Assembly: GCA_020747065.1 (NCBI GenBank) | Contig: JAGMVK010000006.1 | Span: 1,922,001-1,986,000 of the forward strand | Direction: 5' to 3' | Source of the DNA: Cadophora sp. MPI-SDFR-AT-0126 | Lineage: Eukaryota > Ascomycota > Leotiomycetes > Helotiales > Ploettnerulaceae | DNA: 64,000 bases | In this document: positions 48,814 through 59,769 of the stretch, one piece after another | Position numbering within the stretch: the stretch's first letter is position 1 | Layout: each line of letters starts with the position of its first letter | The notes under the pieces: generated by a model | Told to the model about the DNA's origin: nothing | Database searches by the model: none | Seen by the model: the letters and a program-made list of their open reading frames with translations, nothing else | Translations under genes and position numbers: made by a program

Positions 48814-49415
48814 AATCAGACTTTTGCTGGATATGCTTCGGATGTGAAATGGAGATTCGTATGTCTTCATGCGGCAAGTTTTGAAACTTGTTGGTCCGAA
48901 AGGGATCGGCTTGTCGGGACTCGGGAGAGGCGGTTGGCGAGGACGGATCGACTCGCGGGAAACGAAGAATCGGGTATCTGCCCCGGAGAAGGTCCGAATG
49001 TCAATACTGCGGATGTCTGATGGCTGAACACTGGATATGCAAAGACTTCCGCGACTCGACTGTCTATCGCAAGCATGGATTGGAATGTTTTGTCGCCTTT
49101 TCATGAAAATGCTTTCTTGCTTCAACAGCAAGAAATCAGAGAACCCCTCCACGTGGGAAACAAAACCAGCGAACCTAAGCCCCACCGCCAAACCAAGCCA
49201 GATCTCAAACCCCCGACGCCAAAAATAAGAAATTCGCGAATCGAATCTAAATCTGAAGCACGACCCTCCGACAACGATTTCCCATCCATCCATTCATTCT
49301 CTGGGGAATTTTGATGCACTTCGCGCCCCTTAAGCCGAGGCGGCGTTTAGCCCGCAAAACTCTGTTCCTGTCCTGTCCCAGGTTGTCCCTGTTTCAGCAG
49401 CAGCAGAGGAGGTTT

Positions 49416-49429
49416 TGTTGCATATCTGA
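49416..49429 (+). repeat. Dispersed motif copy M
   Basis: TGTTGCATATCTGA, preceded by GAGGTTT as in copy N. Confidence 0.65.
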
Positions 49430-50012
49430 TTCGCCAAGGTACCAAGTCACGAAGTTGAGAGGAGAGACGTATCGTGGGAATCACCAGATCGGGGTTGGGG
49501 CTCTTACTCGGGGAAGTGGGAATTTCGAGACTTGCTCGGGTGGCGATTAAACGCAGGCGGCACATGTGGTAAGGTTAATTGGTGACATTGAAGACTAAGA
49601 AAGACACGATTAAATCCAAGGTCCCGTGCTGAGCTTGACAATTTTGGAAGTGACGTTTTGCTCTTTCTTAAGTCCGTGGACATACAGCGACAATGATCGT
49701 ATTCAAGTGGAGTAAGGTCCACCCAGAGGGAGAGTTCCAAAAAGGGGGAGTTTTTTTCTTCTTCAACATTTAGTATAATTTCTGGGTCAAAATATGATGA
49801 ACTCTGGATGCCAAGTTGGAACACCAGCGTTGAAAGGCCTATGATCAAAATTGAAGCCGGAAATATTCTTGAAAATAGTGTTGCTCGTTTCCTAATCGGG
49901 AAGCTGAGGACGAACAACTAGAGTCGCACCAGAATCCACTTCAAACCGCTACACTGAAGTCCGGAGGAAATCCTCCACGAAAAAGGCATCTTGATCAAAG
50001 ATCTCGAGGTTT

Positions 50013-50026
50013 TGTTGCAAGTAGCA
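50013..50026 (+). repeat. Dispersed motif copy N
   Basis: TGTTGCAAGTAGCA, preceded by GAGGTTT and followed by a TCGAGTC heptamer. Confidence 0.65.
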
Positions 50027-50161
50027 ATTTTTCTATCGAGTCATCTCCATCAGATGTTCCCAGCTGGGTGGATCAGCCCAGCATCGCGACATCAAAGACC
50101 CATTACTTTGACCCCACCCATCACAACATGACAGCTGTGTACACGACTCGACGACAAAAAT

Positions 50162-50175
50162 CGCGACGTGCAACA
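50162..50175 (-). repeat. Dispersed motif copy O
   Basis: TGTTGCACGTCGCG on the minus strand, with the TCGAGTC heptamer at the usual distance. Confidence 0.75.
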
Positions 50176-50772
50176 AAGCTCTTTTGCTGCTCTTCATTTG
50201 CCAGATGAGAAATGGTGCCGGGAAAGCTTGCTCTAAGGGGGATGTGATGCGCGGGTCCTGATGGTTTGGCAGAGGGATTTAACAGTGGAAATAACGAGCT
50301 GAGCATGTCCCACCCGAGCCTCATGACCTTGAGCCACCCCACTAAACCCAATTCCAAAGTGATGGGATAAGCAACGCAAGCTCGGATGCGAAGTTATGCT
50401 TCCGGGAGAGAAGAGGGCTAGCCAGAATATGATGCTGTCCAATGAGTTGAAGGAAGAAATGCAGGTGGAGGTATGACAGCAGATGCGAAGACGATCGAGA
50501 GACGAGCAGACTGAGCTCGAGTCAGGTCCGTACAGCTATCTCCAGGCGTTATTGGGAGGATGACGTCCAAAGAGCCAGTCGGAGGCATCCCCTCCAGCCG
50601 GCTGCCAAGAACGTCCCCAGACCTGATAGCAGGCCTAGGAGCATCTCACGCCTTTCCCTCGCTTGCATCATCCAGCTACCTGTCCTATCAGTATCAATCT
50701 CACCCCCATAAGCAAAATGAAGTATCACACCTAGACGCTCTCCTCTCCCTTTTCAGAACATTCCGCAGCCTT

Positions 50773-50786
50773 TGTTGCACGTCGCA
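50773..50786 (+). repeat. Dispersed motif copy P
   Basis: TGTTGCACGTCGCA, full consensus match. Confidence 0.75.
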
Positions 50787-51335
50787 TTTCGGACGCTGAA
50801 TCGTGTCACATCGCCGAAATGGTGCCATTAAACCATGGTGCGATACTCCCTGCCAACCACAGGGCTCGAAAAACGAGGGAGATGAAAAGGGCACAAAACT
50901 ATCAGTCAGATCAAGCCTCAGCCATGCGTCACTTTGCTTTGGTCGCACGCCCGCCGGGCTTTAACTGCTCTAACGCCTGCACCGTGCTCAAGCTGCCCAG
51001 TGCCCGCTGATTTATTCGGGCATCATCAAACTTAAAAAAGGGCTGGAAACTTTAAATCGTGCGTAAGATTGGAAATAGACTTTGTGACTTGCTACCCCGA
51101 GCGTCGTATTTGGCGGAGTGAGTGTGTCCTGGTTGGCTGCTCTTTTCGGACGCAGTCTCCGAATTGTTTGGAGCTGAGTCTGGACTCCTCAAGGGTTGTC
51201 TCTGGCGTGGTCTGCAGCCAGCGCCAGCCAGGAAGGGTAAAAGCGAATGCCGAAGCTCGAATCCAAAGAGCAAGCCTACATGAAGCTCGGAACTGACGCC
51301 AACAGCAAAGCGAGCTCGCATTCATTCAACGTGTG

Positions 51336-51349
51336 GTAGGCAAATCGCA
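51336..51349 (+). repeat. Degenerate motif copy Q
   Basis: GTAGGCAAATCGCA; only the right ten bases match. Confidence 0.3.
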
Positions 51350-51898
51350 ATAACTCCTTTTTCAAGTTGGTGTCTCCGAACAGGATGTCCCAGACCAGCC
51401 ATTATGGTAGCCAGTATCGCAACTAGAATGACTTTTTACCTGTCTGATGCACTGCGTATCATCCAAAGCAAGACCTGGATGTAAGCAAGTACTCAGCAAC
51501 ATCCAGGACATCAAAGCATGTCCTATGATTCAGCGGTACCCATTCCCCACTTGAACGTTGACTCAGCATCCCAGGCTGCAGACCATCCCAGCTTGCAAAT
51601 CAAAAATTTAAAATAAAACCACGCATCTGTATCCCCACATCTGGGATACATGAGTCGTTGTATGTGGGGTTCTAGGTACTGACTCGTACCTCCGTACACA
51701 TTCACGTTGCACGCTCCACGCATTATTGCCAGCCCGCACAAAACAGGACGGCAGCGGCCGACAGCCCCCTGAAACCTATCAAAAGAAACATCCCTTCTCT
51801 ATCCCACATCTCCACATGTTCCTCGTTCCTCGTTCCTCCTTCCTCAACCCACAAGGAATCAGAGCAAGCAGAAAAAGACGTCGAGTCGTGCTCGATTT

Positions 51899-51912
51899 TA
51901 CGACATGCAACA
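51899..51912 (-). repeat. Dispersed motif copy R
   Basis: TGTTGCATGTCGTA on the minus strand, preceded by GAGGTTTT. Confidence 0.75.
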
Positions 51913-52215
51913 AAAACCTCTTCTTCCCTCCCCTTCGCTCTGCACTCATCTCATACAACGTTACTTTACTGCTTTTTGCCCCCCCTGGATCTTCAATCTC
52001 CATCCCCCGGAAGAGGGGTTCGATCTCCATCGTGCAGCACAGTGCAGCGCAGGACAGTGCAGTGCATGCTCAGGGGAGGCGGGATTGAGGTGGAAATCAA
52101 AGACTAATGTCAGGGGGAGCATGACCTGAATGACTACTTGACTACTGTATGTACCTTGAGGCATCGTCAGGATAGCTGCAGCTGTCACGAAAATGGCACG
52201 GAGTGAGGCTCGGCG

Positions 52216-52229
52216 CTCGATGTGCAACA
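52216..52229 (-). repeat. Dispersed motif copy S
   Basis: TGTTGCACATCGAG on the minus strand; last copy of the array. Confidence 0.75.
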
Positions 52230-52909
52230 AAAAGATAAATTGGAAATTTCTCCCCCTCTCAGTGTTTGAGGTGAAGATCTGTTCTCAATGGGTTTGAGGT
52301 GTTGATGTGAGCGAGAGTGGGAATGGAGGCATGCGAATTTGAGGCATCAAAAGATTATTGGAGATGGGAAGAGTGACTCTCGTATCCGCTGATACGGAGT
52401 ACGGGATACGGGATCTCTGCTTTCGAGTCCGGGATCGTCGTGAGGCAAGACAAATCTAGGGGAAGCTTGAAACGTAAGGTAGGACCTCATCTTAAATCGA
52501 ATGGCATGTCGTGAACAGACAACAACATATAAGAATTCAAGTCTTGTACTAGGACGAGAATTTATCAAGTAAGATCATATACTGATTGTCATGAGTTGAG
52601 AGATGAGATCGTTGTTTAATTATTGGAATATTGCGACCTTAAATGTTGAATTAAAATAGGACTTTTAAATTGTGATATTGTATGGAGACATAAATAATAA
52701 AGCAAGACGATGATATTCATTCATCATTTGGATGAGATCTATCACCTATATTTTGTATACAAAAGAAGCTATTCCACGATCTATAGACTGACACTCCCAG
52801 TTTCAAGTCAATACTGGAAATCACTTTTCACTTCATAATTCCACTAACGCCGACCAAGAACACCTCAGAGATTCAGCTCAGTCCATGTATCTAGATGTTT
52901 CAAGTCCTC

Positions 52910-55033
52910 TCATCCTTCCTTCACGGCTTCAATGATGGCATATTCCCACACTGTCCCCATTCTCTCGCACTCCTCTAGAATGCTCTGATCCTCCCACCAC
53001 CACCTATCGCCCTGCACATACGACCCCCACATCTCCTTCCACAGCATTCTGCCTACGATACTCTTCAACTCTTGCATCGTGTTCTCTACCTCCTCTACGT
53101 TGCCACTGTTACTATTACTTTTACTCCCGCCTATCATACTGGCCAAAGTTGAATTTGATGCAGCCACAGAAGCGAAAAAACGCACATTGACAATCGTACT
53201 CCCTTCCGCTCGTAATCCAGCATCCGACAACCAGACAGGGAAGAGCCGACTGGGGTTCAGGCACCGGAATTGCTTCTCCAGATGTAAAATCAGGTAGCTG
53301 TCTAGCCATGAGCGCAAGCGTGGACCGAGCGTTGCAGGGAGTGGCGATGGATCGAGGATCGTGAGATGTAGAGTACCACCCCTGTTGACCGATTTCGACA
53401 TTGCAAGTGTATTTGTCCGATTCGTTGAGTGTGGCAACATCGTGGAATTGGAGAGTGATTTTGTAGCTGTGATGAGAGTACGGTGGCATTCTTTCAGAAT
53501 GGAGGGAATGGATGATGCGGGCAAGAGAGAGGGTATGGAAAAGGCGTGGATTTCGGAGAAGAAGTTGGACGCGTAGGGCAGTTGGGAGGTCGGGCCTGGG
53601 ACGAGAAGAGGATGGATGTTTGAGTAGGAATTTGGAGAGAGGGGGTTTGTGGAGAGATGATGGACGGCTGTTGCGGTTGTGAGTGCGGAGAGGGAGGAAG
53701 CGGATGCTGGGCCATGGTCAGTAAATTGATGCAAATGTGCCCAAATTACCACATGACATACCATGATTCTCGTACAGCGATAGCACCTTCGTAGGCCGCG
53801 CGAGAGCAGAATTGACAAGATCTTCAGGGCTTGACTTATTCTTTAAAGTCCTCAATGCAGTCAACATCCAAAGTTGCTTCTCCAACTCTAGCTCTCTGTA
53901 GACCGAAGCATCTGCAACTTCAACCCACTCCTCCTTGAGACGCTCAAGAACGATTTTGGGACTCGCGGCTTCCATTCTTCGAATACTCCTTTGAAGATGC
54001 GTGATCTCGGATGGCTGCGCTCTGTGACGTCTCTCTCTGATGGGACGTAGATGAGTCGATGACCGTCGGTGTAGGATCTTGGGAATTTCATCGTCACTTT
54101 CCCAGATCTCGGGTGGCTTCCATTTCATTGGTGGTTGAGTACTCTTGGTGATTGGTAGTACATTTGACCGATTCGATCGCTCGCACCTTGAAGTGTCCTT
54201 CGAAGGAGTCTTCGGTGATGCGATGACGGGGAGAGGGAAATTGAATATGGATGATGAAAGGGATCTAGATCGTCAGAGTTGCTTCGCGAGTGAAGATACC
54301 GGGTAACTCACGTCTTGCCGGATGATTCTTTCACCAAGACGGGAACAGTCTCTGATGCTGAGATATGGATAGCCGTTGCAGTCTGTTCTGCTATCTTGAC
54401 GCTGTCTCGAGGGGAAACCGTCACTTCCGTACTCTGAGTGACGAAAGACTTTTCACTCAAGGGTTGAACAACCTTCCCCCAGCTGGAAGTCGATTCTGGG
54501 CCCGAGTCCCAAGTTGACTCTGTTACAGCCGATTTGCCAGTCCATCCGGAGAACACAGATTCAGAAGCTAGGACATCGTCAATAATACTTCTTGTCAACA
54601 GTAGAAGCAAGGTACCTTCTGACGGAGCTGACAGCTCTCCTTCCGAGTAATATGGTGGACTTCTCCCAAAGAACCCATTCTTTGGTATCCGCGTAATGGT
54701 TCCCGGTAGTTCATGACCAGAAGAATTCGAGTTTGCAGTGGAACTTGATAGTCGCTGAGAGTCACTAATGGGCTCTTCGATCGGCTGCGCTGGAGTATCC
54801 GTTCTATATCCTACTCTACTAGGTATTTCTTTCCTGCTCGAGCCGAAGAGGTTTAGAAATGATGTTTTCTTGTGCCTGAAGGTTGACCCTGACGAGGTAG
54901 AACTTCGCAAAGATGACCCTCTAGACAAGCCAGGAGGTTTCCGGCTTGTGCCAATTGCGGCCTCTTGCTCTTTGCGAGACTTCCGCTGACCCACAGTTTC
55001 CCTGGCGGGGTCCGTCCAAGATACATCGAACAT
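52910..55033 (-). CDS. Methyltransferase-like protein with disordered N-terminus (second copy of this layout)
   Basis: Four exons (55033-54616, 54567-54312, 54264-53762, 53706-52910) encode 657 residues, all in phase. The first ~290 residues are Ser-rich and disordered, beginning MFDVSWTDPARETVGQRKSR. A helical, Arg/Glu-rich block follows (KIVLERLKEEWVEVADASVY), then a degenerate SAM-methyltransferase fold: a strand KVLSLYENH in the motif I position, SIPSLLPASSIPSILKECHR, and RGGTLHLTILDPSPLPATLG. As in the gene at 2-2132, glycine loop residues are missing. The 5' end is uncertain: an upstream minus-strand stretch (SYASPDFPFIDLPL, near 55090) looks coding but is in another frame, so a further exon or a frameshift may exist. 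The 48-nt first intron is a multiple of three and could be retained. Confidence 0.7.
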
Positions 55034-56580
55034 CTTGATGGGAAATGAGCGGTCTCAAAGGAAGATCGATAAACGGAAAGTCGGGAGAAGCATATGATCT
55101 ACCCTTCACGGTAGGGCAAATTAGAGGCATTAGAGCGGGACCACCAGCAAAAGAAAGTCATGCTGAAATGTGATCTATTTCATTTCACTCACGGGGCTGC
55201 TATCGATGACGCGAAACGAGAGATAGTCCCTTGCATAGTAGGAGAAACACCTAGGTCCACTCGTTTGACTGTTCGTTGAGGACAACATGATGGTGCTCGA
55301 GTCCGATATTGCAAACGCACGTTGCCGTCGAGAGCTATGGTGGATGCGGTACTCGATAGGTGCTGTTTCGTTCTGCCCAGACACGACGTGATCGGCGTGA
55401 TGCGAAGAGCACAGCAGCAGGTGGTTGCACGATAATCCGTCCGTAAAGTGTGGCCGAGGGGGAAAACGGCGGGTGGCTTTGGACGTTGACGTTGAGATGA
55501 AGTAAGGGGAATTGTAAGGGTTGAAGGCGAGGAGAGGGCGAGGCAAGCATAGGTGGTGCAGCAAGCGAGGTCCTGGCTAGACCGAAGCCACCACTTCATC
55601 CCTCCTCCCCGCTTCGACCACTTTTCTGTCATCGTCCTCGATCCCAAAAACACGCTCTCCAGTCATCAAACAAGACCCTTTTCTCGACAACTAGTTGCAG
55701 ATAAAAGCAATTCCACGATCTTTTGGACTGTCTCTTACCCTAATCATGATTCATGATCTTCGCCAAACCGAGAGCAGGGAGAGCTCAGATGGCTGGGCCG
55801 AAGAAATTTCTCGCCGATCCAGAGTTCGTGCATGATGATGCATGCGTGTCGAAGTGCATACCCTCAAGATCCTGTCTTAAGTAGGACAAAAAGACGGTCA
55901 GAGAATTCCAATGCGTCTCGCCAAAACATCGTGCGCCTGGAACGCAAGGCAGCCATTAGTAGCACAGATCCCCTTTGTGGGATGATTTTCAAAGATCAAT
56001 TCTAAGTCTGTCAGATGAAAGAGGTCGGAAGTGAGCCAAGTGGTGGCTGAGGATCGCAACCTATCACAGAAGGATGTTGATGGATGCCCTTGATCAGATC
56101 TAGGCCTTCAAATGCTGGCTTTTGAGCTATCAAATGGAGGCTGGAGCGGCACTTCTTTCCCCTCATATGCTTTCCTGCGAGCTACATTTGGTCCAGAACG
56201 ACGAAAGTACTCGACTGTTCCTTTGCTTTTTCAACCTTACCCGAACTGTCGGTTGCACACGGAAACTTGCAGTACGCTGGTTTCAGCTCACCATCGATTG
56301 ACGACCAGCGTCGTGACATTCATCCTCCTGCATTGCCAGCAACATTTTGCAGACTTTGAGTGGCTCTCGATCCCAGCTAGTTGAATTATCATGGCAGGAT
56401 ACCGCCCCTTGTTTTCAGTGTCGTTACTGTTGAGAAATGTCAGTCTCGATTTCGACCAGCATGTTTACTTCTCAAGCGTTTCAAGGATGGTATTTCGCTC
56501 CTCTGACAGCTGTATAAGTTCCCGTTACATGCCCACGTTTTATTCATGAGCTGTCAAACAGATTAATTGAAGTCGCAATC
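55034..56580. other. Intergenic region, 1.5 kb
   Basis: Between divergent genes. Minus-strand frames at 55175-55653 could hold a 5' exon of the methyltransferase-like gene but no consistent splice model was found. The rest appears non-coding. Confidence 0.4.
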
Positions 56581-58614
56581 ATGTATACCATGAGCAACAT
56601 CATCAATGTACTTAACAAGAAAGTGGCAAGATCAACCTTTGGTCGAGTGTTTCGACTCGATGGGTCAGGTCATGTAAGCCTCCCTTTTCAGCCTTTGGTA
56701 TCGGACATCACTGATTCAGGGACAGCCGAAAGAGCGGAAAGGCTCCCGTTTCGTCACAGAGATGCGAGCGGGACTAACAACTTTCTTTACCATGGCATAC
56801 ATCATTGCAGTCAATGTAGGTGATAAAATACCACACTGGCTTTCCATTATTGACATATTCGAAGGCATCAATTCTTGCCGAGAGTGGAGCAACGTGTGTT
56901 TGTACGGACACAGCCGACCCATCTTGTTCCAATGATCTAGAATATGACAGATGCTTGATTGGTATGGTTTCTTGACACCGCGCTAATTTATACTTCAACT
57001 ACTGACATTGAAAGGCATCAAGCGCGATCTCACCACAGCAACAGCGGCAATTGCAGGCATTGGTTCGGTTGCTTTTGGGTTTCTCACCAACCTTCCTGTT
57101 GCTCTTGCGTAAGTCCCAAATGCAAGATTGTTTTCAGGCACTGACGATGCACAGGCCTGGGATGGGCCTCAATGCGTACTTCACATATCAGGTTGTCGGC
57201 TTCCATGGAACTGGATCCGTTTCTTATGGCCTTGCCCTCACAGCGGTTTTCATCGAGGGGTGGATTTTCGTCTTTCTCTCGCTCATCGGCATGCGGCAAT
57301 GGCTCGTTAAAGTTATCCCTGGTTCGGTCAAAGTTGCAAGTGGAGTCGGTATTGGTATTTTCTTGACAGAAATCGGCATGTCATATTCGGGCATTGGCTT
57401 GATCTCGGGATCCAATGTTACGCCTACGGATCTTGCTGGATGTCCTCCCCAATATATCGACAAGCTCAGTGGCAGGTGTACCAGCCACAAGATGCAGAAC
57501 CCCACGGTATGTTTTCATTTCAACGTCTGCTGCATCACCCACTGATCACCACGCAGTTATGGATCGGAGTTATGGGAGGAGGCGTCTTAACAGCTTTCCT
57601 CATGTCTTACAGGGTGAAGTCTGCCATCATCATTGGCATCGCAGTTGTCTCAATCATTTCATGGCCGTTAGTATCCTTCTCGTACCGCCAGGTAGTCTGC
57701 TAAACTTATCCAGGCGAGACACCACATTTACCTTCTTTCCCCACACCGAAGCTGGGGATCACATGTTCGATTTCTTCAAACAAGTCGTTGCGTTCCATCC
57801 AATCGAGAATACCTTCGCCGCTCAAGACTGGAACGTCAGTGCCGCAGGCGGAAATTTCGCACTCGCACTGTTTACCTTCTTGTACGTCGACATTATCGAT
57901 GCCACCGCAACTCTATACTCCATGGCTCGCTTCTCTGGAGTCGTCGATCCCGAGAGTGGAGACTTCCCTCGCTCAACTCTTGCATATTGCTGCGACGCAG
58001 TAACCATATCCGTCGGATCTCTTTTTGGATGTTCGCCTGCTACAGCATTTATCGAATCAGGAGCAGGCATAACAGAAGGAGGCCGTACAGGACTGACAGC
58101 CATCATCACTGGAGTCTGTTTTCTCATTTCCATCTTCTTTGCGCCAATATTTGCATCCATTCCTCCATGGGCAACCGGCTGCACACTCATTCTTGTGGGC
58201 TGCATGATGATGCGCCAAGTCACCTCCGTCAACTGGGCATATCTCGGCGATGCCCTCCCAGCCTTCGTCACCATCGTCGCCATGCCCTTCACCTACTCAG
58301 TAGCATACGGTCTCATCGCTGGTCTCTTCACCTATACCATCCTCAACGGCCTGATCTACATCACGAAAATCATCTCCAGAGGCAGAATCCAGCCGCCTGA
58401 TGCTGACGCCGCTGAATACTGGACATACAAACCCAACAGCACGAACCCACCCTGGTTCATTCGTGCTGCCCAAGGAAAACTGTGGAAGACCGGCAGCTTT
58501 GAGAACATCGAAACGAGATCTGTTGGTCGGGGGACAATAGCTTCAGAGAAGGAGTTAGTGGAGAGTTCTGCGACGAGAGTTGAGTCGCATCGCTCTCGAG
58601 AAGTTACGATGTGA
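56581..58614 (+). CDS. AzgA-type purine permease (NCS2/nucleobase-ascorbate-like superfamily)
   Basis: Seven exons (56581-56673, 56720-56815, 56865-56961, 57015-57108, 57155-57506, 57557-57666, 57714-58614) encode 580 residues, all junctions in phase. The order of motifs follows AzgA: GSRFVTEMRAGLTTFFTMAY, then IIAVNASILAESGATCVC, IKRDLTTATAAIAGIGSVAF, PGMGLNAYFTYQVVGFHGTG, and the C-half FLYVDIIDATATLYSMARF and SPATAFIESGAGITEGGRTG. These last two are the substrate-binding regions. About 12-14 membrane helices are expected. AzgA in Aspergillus takes up hypoxanthine, adenine and guanine with protons. A second Met three codons downstream (MSNIINVLNKK) could also start the protein. The tail is Ser/Glu-rich and cytoplasmic. 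Confidence 0.92.
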
Positions 58615-59769
58615 TGATCAAACGTGGTAAACGATGAATGAAGAGAAATGAGGAAAGTGGTGTACTCTAGAGGATTGTCACGATGGTTTGGATGTATGAA
58701 AAGCAAGGGGGGAAACATTTTATCTGCAGCTCGTGACGAAGAATTGATGGTAGATATGATTCGAGTTCCCATATATCCATTGAAGCAGCTCCTCATGATA
58801 TGACTCGTTCCAAATGCATCGTTATCGTCCACGAGGTCAATACGCCCAAGGACACCAACTCCTCATCGCAGCAATTTTCTCCTCAACTTTCGTGTAGCTG
58901 ATCTGAAAGTGTCAAGATATTTTCCTTAATTTGCAATCTTTCGGTCCTAGAAGAGTTAATAAATGGAATTCTGTGTCAAGGGCAAAGTAGACGGCTATTT
59001 GGTAATGAGAGATTAAGGGCGGCGGGGTAATTAAGCGAGTCTGCGGAAGTAAATATGCTGGTTCATCGAGGAATATCTGGCACCTTCGAGACAAAAGAAG
59101 AAAGAAAAACCGTGCACTTGTGGGTCTTTCCAATATAATATCATCAAAAGAATTGATAGGATTGAGCAGTCTAGTAAGTAATTGACTAGAAGGTGCCCTT
59201 ATTTCAATGATTGGTTATTTCTAGAGGGCATTTGACTGCTTGATGGAGTAGGAGGCAGACCAAAATGCGGAGACCTTGGCTCTGAATTATTTAATTTAAA
59301 CTTTTGAGAGTTGAGAAATGTGCTCATACTCTAGTAAGAAAAGTGCTGAGAAGAAGAGATTAACCCACGTAGATCGGACTTTGCCTCTGACGGCTTCTAA
59401 TCATACCCGCACAGTCTGAATTAGAGTGTGATATTTTGGGGGCGGTAAGCACTCTGTTCACTGGAATTCTGCTATCTCATATGTATCATAAGAGTTTGTG
59501 CTGCCATTAGGCAAGCAAGCTCTACTTTATCAACGCGAAAGGGCCAAATCATGCTCGTGTGGCTGTTCGCTCGCCCCATCGTCAGTCAACTGCAAAGAAC
59601 GAGTCTCCTTCAGGATCCACAATTGCTTCTAGAGAATGTTGAAACTTTGCGACAGCCATCAAGTCCAACATTGTTCCACGCTGATATCTATAATTTCCCC
59701 GATTGTGTGGTAGTTTGGTCGACTTTGGGATCTGTCGACCTGTTCATACTTCACTGGGTCATCCTATTC
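58615..59769. other. Intergenic region between convergent genes, 1.15 kb
   Basis: 3' ends of the permease gene and the zinc-knuckle gene. No gene or repeat is recognised; AT-rich around 58.9-59.4 kb. Confidence 0.5.

Larger units (their letters stand above)
44382..52229. repeat. Array of ~19 dispersed short elements, core TGTTGCANNTCGNA
   Basis: Copies begin at about 44382, 44584, 45473, 45888, 45970, 46050, 46619, 46721, 47475, 47935, 48113, 48800, 49416, 50013 and 50773 (plus strand), and 50162, 51899 and 52216 (minus strand); a weak one lies at 51336. Thirteen of these keep all ten bases of TGTTGCANNTCG. Similarity extends to ~30-40 bp in several: a T-run or GAGGTTTT before the core, then A/T-rich DNA with TTTTGAC or, 10-11 bp further, a TCGAGTC-like heptamer. 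Reverse-complement reading gives GCGACNTGCAACAAAA. Flanks are otherwise unrelated, spacing is irregular (80-900 bp), and frames are not conserved, so it is not coding and not CRISPR. Function unknown. Confidence 0.8.
43905..52909. other. 9-kb gene desert carrying the dispersed TGTTGCA motif
   Basis: No protein family, tRNA or rRNA was recognised. Open frames are short; the longest (minus, 48649-49293, 214 codons) has no domain. The region is not obviously AT-rich and has no long repeats. The one recurring structure is the short motif listed separately. Composition shifts locally, for example GC-richer DNA around 50.5-52.1 kb and AT-richer DNA at 52.5-52.8 kb. Confidence 0.6.

Noticed and set aside
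48649..49293. 214-codon minus-strand frame in the gene desert
   Set aside because: Longest frame in the region but with no domain, and opposing frames of similar length exist.
44382..50786. Coding repeat: the reverse-complement motif translates as C-D/E-x-Q-Q in one frame
   Set aside because: The pattern is a direct result of the DNA motif. Neighbouring residues are not conserved and stops occur next to several copies, so there is no shared protein.
44382..52229. CRISPR array
   Set aside because: The repeated core is only ~14 nt, spacing is irregular, orientation varies and the host is a fungus.
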